DNA from: Orlajensenia stereocauli
Lineage (GTDB): Bacteria; Actinomycetota; Actinomycetes; Actinomycetales; Microbacteriaceae
NCBI RefSeq assembly: GCF_039548895.1
Contig: NZ_JBCLVG010000002.1
Length of the DNA stretch: 64,000 bases
Reading direction: 5' to 3' (one strand)
The notes under the pieces are model-generated. The model searched no databases. It was not told the DNA's origin and was given only the letters and a program-made list of their open reading frames with translations. Each line of letters begins with the position of its first letter. Positions within the stretch are counted from its first letter, which is position 1. A program made the translations under genes and the position numbers. This document shows positions 33,644-40,540 of this stretch, in pieces.

Positions 33644-33658
33644 TAGTTTCGGAAACTA
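33644..33658. promoter_or_regulatory. LacI-type operator upstream of lacI and xylA
   Basis: TAGTTTC-g-GAAACTA, perfect 7-bp arms. The same half-site recurs before the xylanase gene (34696-34717). Confidence 0.65.
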
Positions 33659-33662
33659 GGAT
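33657..33662 (+). promoter_or_regulatory. -10-like hexamer before lacI
   Basis: TAGGAT ending 6 nt before the ATG at 33669, abutting the operator. No Shine-Dalgarno. Confidence 0.4.
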
Positions 33663-33668
33663 CGAAAC

Positions 33669-34712
33669 ATGACGACAGCCCACACCGATGATCGCGTCAC
33701 CCTGGCCTCCGTCGCCGAGGAGGCCGGAGTCTCGCTGTCGACGATCTCGAAAGTGCTCAACGGGCGGGCCGATGTCGCGGCGGCGACCCGGTCCCGTGTG
33801 GAAGAGCTGCTGGCGCAGCGCGGCTATGCCCGCCGCGGCGCCGGAACTGCCGCGAAGGCCGACCTGATCGAGCTGGTCTTCCACGAGCTCGAGAGCGTCT
33901 GGTCGATGGAGATCATCACCGGAGTCGAGGCGGTCGCCAAGGAGCACGGCCTGTCCGTGGTCCTCACGGAGAGCGGCAGTCGGCACGCGCCGGACCCGGC
34001 CTGGGTGGAGGGCGTCATGCGTCGCCGCCCTGTCGCCGTCGTGCTCGTGTTCTCGGGCCTCGCACCCGAGTACCGCGAGAGGCTGCAATCGCGCGCCATC
34101 CCGTTCGTCATCATCGACCCGGCCGGCGATCCGTCGCCCGACGTGCCATCGGTCGGATCGGCGAACTGGTCGGGAGGCCTCCTCGCCACACGCCACCTCA
34201 TCGAGCTGGGGCACACGCGAATCGCGACCATCACCGGGCCAGAGGACATGATGTGCTCCCTGGCCCGGGTCGACGGCTACCGCACTGCCATGAACTCCGC
34301 CGGTCTGGACGTCGACCCCGACTGGGTACGCTTCGGGGACTTCCACGTGACAGGCGGGCGTTCGCATGCTGCCGAGCTGCTCTCGCTCGAGAACCCGCCC
34401 ACGGCCATCTTCGCCGGCAGCGACCTGCAGGCGCTCGGCGTCCTCGAAGTGGCTCGATCACGCGGGCTGCGTGTTCCCGAAGACCTGTCGATCGTCGGCT
34501 ACGACGACATCCCCCTCGTCCAGTGGGTGAGCCCGAGGCTCACGACCATCCACCAGCCGCTGCGGCGCATGGCCGAGGAGGCGACGCGCATCGCCATCCG
34601 GATGAGCACCGAGACCTTCACGGGAACGCCGCGCATCGACCTGGCGACGAACCTCGTGGTGCGCGAGAGCACGGCGCCGCCGGCCCAGCCCGCCTCGAAA
34701 CTATCGGAATAG
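33669..34712 (+). CDS. LacI-family regulator of xylose/xylan genes
   Basis: A 347-residue LacI/GalR protein. The HTH reads VTLASVAEEAGVSLSTISKVLNGRADV (residues about 9-35) with the hinge LLAQRGYARRG. The periplasmic-binding-protein-like ligand domain shows TRHLIELGHTRIATITGP, PTAIFAGSDLQALG and DLSIVGYDDIP. It lies between xylA and the large xylanase. Palindromes with the half-site TAGTTTC occur before its own start and at its 3' end before the xylanase. It is probably a xylose- or xylobiose-responsive repressor. The mRNA may be leaderless. Confidence 0.9.
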   Translation: MTTAHTDDRVTLASVAEEAGVSLSTISKVLNGRADVAAATRSRVEELLAQRGYARRGAGTAAKADLIELVFHELESVWSMEIITGVEAVAKEHGLSVVLTESGSRHAPDPAWVEGVMRRRPVAVVLVFSGLAPEYRERLQSRAIPFVIIDPAGDPSPDVPSVGSANWSGGLLATRHLIELGHTRIATITGPEDMMCSLARVDGYRTAMNSAGLDVDPDWVRFGDFHVTGGRSHAAELLSLENPPTAIFAGSDLQALGVLEVARSRGLRVPEDLSIVGYDDIPLVQWVSPRLTTIHQPLRRMAEEATRIAIRMSTETFTGTPRIDLATNLVVRESTAPPAQPASKLSE

Positions 34713-34717
34713 TTTCG
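34696..34717. promoter_or_regulatory. LacI-type operator upstream of the xylanase gene
   Basis: CGAAACTA-N6-TAGTTTCG, perfect 8-bp arms, overlapping the lacI stop codon and 91 nt before the xylanase ATG. A further CGTTTCGATAACG follows at 34721. Confidence 0.65.
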
Positions 34718-34807
34718 TAACGTTTCGATAACGACCTGACCCTCTTTCGGGGCTGCCGCATATGTTGGCAATCTCCACATATCTCCCAGCGCAAAGGGGC
34801 GCTTCTG

Positions 34808-37800
34808 ATGCAACGTCGCACATTCGGAGCCATCGTCATCGCATTGGCCACGGCCGGGATGGTGGTCGGGCCGATCTCACCGGCATCCGCCGCGCCCGTC
34901 ACGGTGAGCTCCGTCGATTTCGAGGATGGCACCACGGGCACCTGGACGCAGAGCGGGGGAGGAGCCGCAACCGTGAGCGTGATCGACGATGCGGCCGGCA
35001 AGGTCGCGAAGATCAGCGACCGCGCTGCCGACTACGTGGGCCTGCAGAGCCCCACGGGCATCTTCGAGCGGGGATCCACCTACGCGTTCAGCATGAAGGC
35101 GCGCCTGGCACCCGGTGTGCCCGGAAGCGTCGGCGTACGCCTGGTCATGAAGCCCGCGTACGCCTGGATCGGCAACACCACCATGACGGCGGATTCCTGG
35201 ACCACCGTGAGCGGTGAGTACACAGTGCCGTCCGACGCCGACCCGGCAGTGCTTCAGGTCTACATCGGCACGGCAGACCTCGCTCCGGCGGCGCCGTACA
35301 GCTATCTCGTCGACGACATAGTCGTGACGACGACGGATGCCGGCCCCGGCCCCGAGCCCGATCCCGACTTCGTCCCCGGCGGTGCCCCGAACCCCGTCGC
35401 CACCCCGGTGACACTCGCGCAGGGGAGCGGAGACGTCGCCGCGCTCACCTTCGACGACGGCCCGAACCCGGGCACGACGCCGGCGCTGCTCGACTACCTG
35501 AAGGCCAACGACCTGCACGCGACGTTCTGCGTCATCGGCCAGAACATCACCGCTCCGGGCGGGACCGACCTGCTGAAGCGCATCGTCGCCGAGGGTCACA
35601 CCCTCTGCAACCACTCGACGAACTACGACGATATGGGCGGCCTGTCCGCCTCTGCCGCCGAGGACCGGATGAAGGCCAACCTCGCCACCATCCGCACCGC
35701 GCTCGGGGACCCGCAGGCGAAGGTGCCGTTCTTCCGGGCCCCGAATGGCTCATGGGGTCAGACCGCCGCCGTGGCCGTCGCTCTCGGCATGCAGCCGCTC
35801 GGCGTCGTCAACACGATCAACGACTGGGAGACGCAGGACGTCGACACCCTCACCTCCAACCTGCGGGCCGCAATGAAGCCCGGTCAGGTCGTGCTCGCGC
35901 ACGACGGCGGCGGTGACCGTACCGGCACGCTCGCGGCCGTCAAGACGGTGGTCTCCGAACGTCTCTCCGACGGCTGGACCTTCAGCCTCCCCGTCGGCGC
36001 TCCCGCAGCGGGAGTTCCCGGCGGCGAGAAGGTCATCGACACGGACTTCGAGGACGGCCTCGACGGGTGGGGGCCGCGCGACAGCGGTTCCGGAGCTCCG
36101 GTCGTGGAGACGACGGATGCCGTCGCGCACGAAGGCGAGTTCTCGGCATCCGTCACCGACCGCACCTCCCAGGGAAGCGGGATCGGCCGCGACGTCAGCG
36201 GAGTCCTGCAGACCGGAACCACCTACGACCTCTCGGCCTGGGTGCGCTTCGGAGAGGGGCAGCCGACGGATGACGTCTGGCTGAGCATGGCGCGCACGGT
36301 CGACGGATCTACCAGCTACTCCACGCTCGCGCAGTTCGCCTCGGTGTCGAACAACGGGTGGACCGAGGTGACCGCCACCTTCCAGATGGGAGCCGCCGAT
36401 TCGGCGCTGCTGTACTTCGAGACCGACTACAACGGCACCAACACCTCCGACCTGTTCCTCGACGACATCGTGGTGAGCGTTCCCGAGCCGTCCCAGGTGC
36501 AGGACCTGCTGCCGATCAAGGACACCGTCGACTTCCCGGTCGGCGTCGCCATCGACAGCCGGGAGACCACGGGAGCGGCATCCGAACTGCTGCTCAAGCA
36601 CTTCGACCAGGTCACCAGCGAGAACTACATGAAGCCGGAGGCCTGGTACGACGCGAACGGCGTCTTCACGCCCAACGCCGAGGCCGACACCCTCATGGCG
36701 TTCGCCCGCGACAACGACCTGAACGTCTACGGGCACACCCTCGTGTGGCACAGCCAGACGCCGGCCTGGTTCTTCCAGGGCGACGCGGGCACGCCGCTCA
36801 CCGCCAGCGCTGCCGACCAGCAGGTGTTGAAGGACAGGATGCGCACGCACATCTTCAGCGTCGCGCAGCACCTCAACGACACCTACGGGGCGTTCGGCAG
36901 CGACACCAACCCGCTGTACGCGTTCGACGTCGTGAACGAGGTGGTGTCGGATGCCGCGGACTCGGCCGACGGCCTGCGACGCAGCGAGTGGTACCGGATC
37001 CTCGGCGAGCAGTTCATCGACCTGGCCTTCCAGTACGCGAACGAGGCCTTCAACGGCGAGTACGCGGCCGAGGGCGTCGAGCATCCGGTGACCCTGTTCA
37101 TCAACGACTACAACTCGGAGCAGGCCGGAAAGCAGGCGCGGTACCACGCGCTCGTGCAGCGGCTCCTCGAGCGCGGCGTTCCTGTCGACGGCGTCGGCCA
37201 CCAGTTCCACGTGAGCCTCTCGCTGCCGGTGAGCACGCTCGACGCAGCACTCGACGCCTTCGAGGACCTCCCCGTCACCCAGGCCGTGACGGAGCTCGAC
37301 GTCACGACGGGCACCCCGGTGAGCCAGGCGAACCTCATCGAGCAGGGCTACTACTACCGCGACGCCTTCCGCTCCTTCAGGGAGCACGCCGACGACCTGT
37401 TCTCCGTCACCGTGTGGGGACTGACCGACGGCCGCAGCTGGCGAGCGGGATCCGGCGCTCCGCTGGTGTTCGACGACGGACTGCAGGCCAAGCCGGCCTA
37501 CGACGGCATCGTCGACGGCGACCTGGCCCCGCGCGTGCGCACCGCGAACGTGTTCCAGGGCGATGTTCCGCTCACCGACGCGGCGACGTCGTCTCCCGAG
37601 TGGGACCGCCTGCCGCTGCTCCCCATCGAGGACAGAGGCTCGTTCCAGCTCCGCTGGGCGGCCGATCACCTGACCGTCTACGTGAGCGTCGACGACGCCA
37701 CGCCCGCCGAGAACGACGGACTCGAGTTCGAGGTCGATGGCGGAGTCGGGCGCATATTCACCGATGGGATCGGTGACATGGATGGTGTCTTCACCATACG

Positions 37801-39100
37801 CTCCGGGGGCTACGAGGCGGTGGTGCAGATCCCGATCGCTGCCGCAGAGGGTGAGACCCACAGCTTCGACGTGCGCATCCTCGACGAGGGGAACGACACG
37901 TCCGGTTGGAATTCACCGGGCGCGGTCGGCACCATCACCCTGCTGGAGCCGCTGTCGTTCCTCGAGGTCGTGCAGGCGGCATTCGCGCCGACCATCGACG
38001 GCGAGATCGACGAGGCCTGGACCGACGCGAACGCCGTGACCACGGAGAAGCAGGTGGTGGGAACATCGGGCGCCACCGCGACGGTTCGTACGCTCTGGCG
38101 CGATCAGACGCTCTACGTGCTCGCCGAGGTGGCCGACCCCGTCGTCGACGTGTCGGGATCAGACCCGTGGATCCAGGACTCGGTGGAGATCTTCGTCGAT
38201 CCCGGGAATGCCAAGAACGGCTCCTACCGCTACGACGACACCCAGATCCGCATCAGCGCGGCCAACGCGGTGTCGTTCGGCACCGGCGACGAGGCCTTCC
38301 AGGCGAACCGGGTGCAGAGTGCCACGGCGCTCGCCGACGGCGGCTACGTCGTCGAGGCCGCGGTGAGCCTGCTCGAGTACGGCGGCATCGACACCGTGCA
38401 CGGGCTGGACTTCCAGGTGAACGATGCCGCGGCCGGAGCTCGCACCTCCATCCGCAACTGGGCGGACCCGTCGGGTGTCGGTTACCAGTCCACGGCCCGG
38501 TGGGGCGTCGGGCAGCTGGTGGCCGGTGCCGTGGCGCCTCCGGTCTCGCCCGTGAACACGGTCGCTCCGGCGATCCGCGGCACCGCGCTCGTGGGCAGCA
38601 GGCTCACCGCGACACCGGGCACCTGGGACACCGAGGGGTTGACCTTCAGCTATCAGTGGCGGGTCGACGGTGTTGATGTCGTCGACGCGACGAAGGCCGT
38701 CTACACGGTGCGCAAGACGGATGCCGGTTCCGCTCTGACCGTCGTCGTCACGGCCGCGAAGCCGGGCATGACCTCGGTCACGGCGACCTCTGCCGCCGTG
38801 ACTCCGAAGGCGCCGTCCGCCACCTCCCTGTCGTTGTCGCGTCTGCTCGCGTTCTCCTGGCAGACCACGAAGGCGACGGTGAAGGTCTCTTCCAGCGAGT
38901 CCGTGGCCGGGGGCACAGTGCAGCTGAGCATCAACGGGAAGAAGGTGGGAGCACCCGTCGCCCTGAAGGCGAACGGCTCAGCCACGATCACCCTGCCGCC
39001 GCTGCGTTCCGGCATCCACATCGTGCGTGCCGAGTTCAGCGGGGCGGGCTCGGCTGCGAGCTCGGTCAGCAACCCGTTCCCGTTGCTGCTGCTGTTCTGA
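34808..39100 (+). CDS. Secreted multidomain CE4 deacetylase - GH10 xylanase with CBM9
   Basis: A 1430-residue exported enzyme. Order: signal peptide (1-29, ending SPASAA); CBM22/CBM4_9-like module (about 30-175); CE4 polysaccharide deacetylase (about 205-395, TFDDGP with D216/D217, FFRAPNGSWG, VVLAHDGGGDR); second CBM22-like module (about 406-558); GH10 xylanase (about 568-902; acid/base E711 in DVVNEV, nucleophile E829 in TELDVT); a partial CBM9-like module (about 905-1040); CBM9 (about 1051-1237); two Ig-like domains to the end. It removes acetyl groups and cleaves xylan outside the cell. No sortase or membrane anchor. AAAGGGG precedes the ATG. Confidence 0.92.
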   Translation: MQRRTFGAIVIALATAGMVVGPISPASAAPVTVSSVDFEDGTTGTWTQSGGGAATVSVIDDAAGKVAKISDRAADYVGLQSPTGIFERGSTYAFSMKARLAPGVPGSVGVRLVMKPAYAWIGNTTMTADSWTTVSGEYTVPSDADPAVLQVYIGTADLAPAAPYSYLVDDIVVTTTDAGPGPEPDPDFVPGGAPNPVATPVTLAQGSGDVAALTFDDGPNPGTTPALLDYLKANDLHATFCVIGQNITAPGGTDLLKRIVAEGHTLCNHSTNYDDMGGLSASAAEDRMKANLATIRTALGDPQAKVPFFRAPNGSWGQTAAVAVALGMQPLGVVNTINDWETQDVDTLTSNLRAAMKPGQVVLAHDGGGDRTGTLAAVKTVVSERLSDGWTFSLPVGAPAAGVPGGEKVIDTDFEDGLDGWGPRDSGSGAPVVETTDAVAHEGEFSASVTDRTSQGSGIGRDVSGVLQTGTTYDLSAWVRFGEGQPTDDVWLSMARTVDGSTSYSTLAQFASVSNNGWTEVTATFQMGAADSALLYFETDYNGTNTSDLFLDDIVVSVPEPSQVQDLLPIKDTVDFPVGVAIDSRETTGAASELLLKHFDQVTSENYMKPEAWYDANGVFTPNAEADTLMAFARDNDLNVYGHTLVWHSQTPAWFFQGDAGTPLTASAADQQVLKDRMRTHIFSVAQHLNDTYGAFGSDTNPLYAFDVVNEVVSDAADSADGLRRSEWYRILGEQFIDLAFQYANEAFNGEYAAEGVEHPVTLFINDYNSEQAGKQARYHALVQRLLERGVPVDGVGHQFHVSLSLPVSTLDAALDAFEDLPVTQAVTELDVTTGTPVSQANLIEQGYYYRDAFRSFREHADDLFSVTVWGLTDGRSWRAGSGAPLVFDDGLQAKPAYDGIVDGDLAPRVRTANVFQGDVPLTDAATSSPEWDRLPLLPIEDRGSFQLRWAADHLTVYVSVDDATPAENDGLEFEVDGGVGRIFTDGIGDMDGVFTIRSGGYEAVVQIPIAAAEGETHSFDVRILDEGNDTSGWNSPGAVGTITLLEPLSFLEVVQAAFAPTIDGEIDEAWTDANAVTTEKQVVGTSGATATVRTLWRDQTLYVLAEVADPVVDVSGSDPWIQDSVEIFVDPGNAKNGSYRYDDTQIRISAANAVSFGTGDEAFQANRVQSATALADGGYVVEAAVSLLEYGGIDTVHGLDFQVNDAAAGARTSIRNWADPSGVGYQSTARWGVGQLVAGAVAPPVSPVNTVAPAIRGTALVGSRLTATPGTWDTEGLTFSYQWRVDGVDVVDATKAVYTVRKTDAGSALTVVVTAAKPGMTSVTATSAAVTPKAPSATSLSLSRLLAFSWQTTKATVKVSSSESVAGGTVQLSINGKKVGAPVALKANGSATITLPPLRSGIHIVRAEFSGAGSAASSVSNPFPLLLLF

Positions 39101-39107
39101 TCCGGCA

Positions 39108-39146
39108 GGCGGCGGCAGCCGTAGGGATGCCGCCGCTGCTGCCGCC
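39108..39146 (+). terminator. GC-rich hairpin after the xylanase gene
   Basis: GGCGGCGGCAGC (39108-39119) pairs with GCTGCTGCCGCC (39135-39146), 11 of 12 positions, eight nt after the stop. No T-tract. Confidence 0.55.
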
Positions 39147-39162
39147 GTGTGAAGGCAGTACT

Positions 39163-39240
39163 CCCGCCGTGTGAAGGCACCCGAAGCTCGTCTCCCGGAA
39201 ATCCGGGGATCGAGAATCGGGAATGCCTTCATACGGCGGG
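39163..39240. repeat. 78-bp nested hairpin between convergent xylanase genes
   Basis: Outer arms CCCGCCGTGTGAAGGCA (39163-39179) and 39224-39240 match at 16 of 17 positions. Inside, CCCGAAGCTCG pairs imperfectly with CGAGAATCGGG, and CCCGG-CCGGG forms the tip. The left arm is also directly repeated 22 nt upstream. Confidence 0.8.
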
Positions 39241-39291
39241 TGACGGGTCCAGGTCCCCGTAGCGGCGCCGGTCAGCTCAGCTCAGGTCAGG

Positions 39292-40536
39292 TCAGAGCAT
39301 CAGGTCGGCCGTCGAAGCCCCGACTGCGAGGCGCAGCGCGGACGAGCGGTCGGCCTCGCCGGGAACGGAGACGCTGTAGTCGCCGGCGAAGCCGCGCAGC
39401 CTGAAGCGACCCGCGGCATCCGTTCGCACCGATGTCGGTGCAACCCACCAGTCGCCCTTCACCAGGGAGTGCAGGGCGTCGTAGGCGGGCTTCCGGGAGC
39501 CGTCTGCGCGCACGAGCCCGATGGGTGCGCCGAGCCAGGCCCCGCGATCGGTGATTCCCCAGTAGGTGATCGCCTCCACCGAGGGATGCGCGACGAGAGA
39601 GCCGTAGTGCCTCACGAGCTCGTCGGCCTGGCGGGCCTCGCCCTCGGGTGTCGACGGCCAGCTCGTCACCTGGTAGTCGTTGAGGTCGACGATGTGGCTC
39701 GGCATGAGCTCGCCCGAGACCAGCGAGGTCTCGGTCAGGTGCAACGGCAGGCCGTAGCGGGCGAAGCGGTCGACCATGGCCAGCATCGCGTCCTCGCCCC
39801 AGTACCCCTGGTGCATGTGCGTCTGCAGGCCGATCGCCGAGAGCGGGATGCCCGCTTCGAGCAGCCCCTCGAGCAGGCACTCGTAGGCGCTCGACAGGTC
39901 GAAGTCGTTGATCAGCAGGGTGGCCGTCGGATTCGTCGCCAGCGCCTCCTCGAAGGCCAGGCGCACCATGGCGATGCGCCCGCGCTCACGGGCCAGCCTG
40001 GTGATGCCGTTGTCCTCCTTGTCGAACACCGGCATGATCACGACCTCGTTGATCGCGTCCCAGGTGTCGATCAGGCCCGCGAAGTCGCCCACCTCCCGGC
40101 GGATGCGTTCCCGCTGCAGCCGTTCGATGGCGTCGGTGTCGTGGTTGAGGAGCCAGGGCGGCTGCACTGTGTGCCAGACCAGCGGATGCCCCTTCAACGC
40201 CACACCGCGATCGGCGAACCAGTGCGCCGTCGTGGCGAGGCGTCGCGTGTCGGGCCTGCCGGGGTCGGGCTCGAAGCCTCCCCAGTAGAAGGGAAGGGTG
40301 GCGGTGTTGAAGAGGTCGAGCCAGAGCTCGGCCAACTCGGCGTCACCGGGGGAGCCGGAGCCGTTGGCGTGATCGATGAAGTCGAAGCCGATGTTGCCGA
40401 AGGAGAAGGCATGCGCCGTCTGCTGCACGAGCACGGCGGCATCCGGAATCGGCCGACCCGAGGGGTCGCGCATCGTGACCACGGCCTCCCCGAGTCGGTG
40501 CGGAAGGTCGCCGCGACCCGGGGAGACGAGATCCAT
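39292..40536 (-). CDS. GH10 endo-xylanase without signal peptide (probably intracellular)
   Basis: A 414-residue GH10 enzyme. Acid/base E164 is in WDAINEVVIMP and nucleophile E269 in LHLTETSLVS; KGHPLVWH, NDFDLSS and the aromatic YWGITDRGAW are also conserved. The N-terminus shows no signal peptide or TM helix, so it probably acts on imported xylo-oligosaccharides. A short beta-rich extension precedes the barrel, and another (APTSVRTDAAGRFRLRGFAGDYSVSV) follows it. The ATG lies 4 nt after the GH3 stop, so the two are coupled in the importer operon. Confidence 0.92.
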   Translation of the reverse strand: MDLVSPGRGDLPHRLGEAVVTMRDPSGRPIPDAAVLVQQTAHAFSFGNIGFDFIDHANGSGSPGDAELAELWLDLFNTATLPFYWGGFEPDPGRPDTRRLATTAHWFADRGVALKGHPLVWHTVQPPWLLNHDTDAIERLQRERIRREVGDFAGLIDTWDAINEVVIMPVFDKEDNGITRLARERGRIAMVRLAFEEALATNPTATLLINDFDLSSAYECLLEGLLEAGIPLSAIGLQTHMHQGYWGEDAMLAMVDRFARYGLPLHLTETSLVSGELMPSHIVDLNDYQVTSWPSTPEGEARQADELVRHYGSLVAHPSVEAITYWGITDRGAWLGAPIGLVRADGSRKPAYDALHSLVKGDWWVAPTSVRTDAAGRFRLRGFAGDYSVSVPGEADRSSALRLAVGASTADLML

Positions 40537-40540
40537 CGGG

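Noticed and set aside
36358..37776. 472-codon + frame inside the xylanase gene
   Set aside because: A +1 shadow of the GH10 region with arginine-rich composition.
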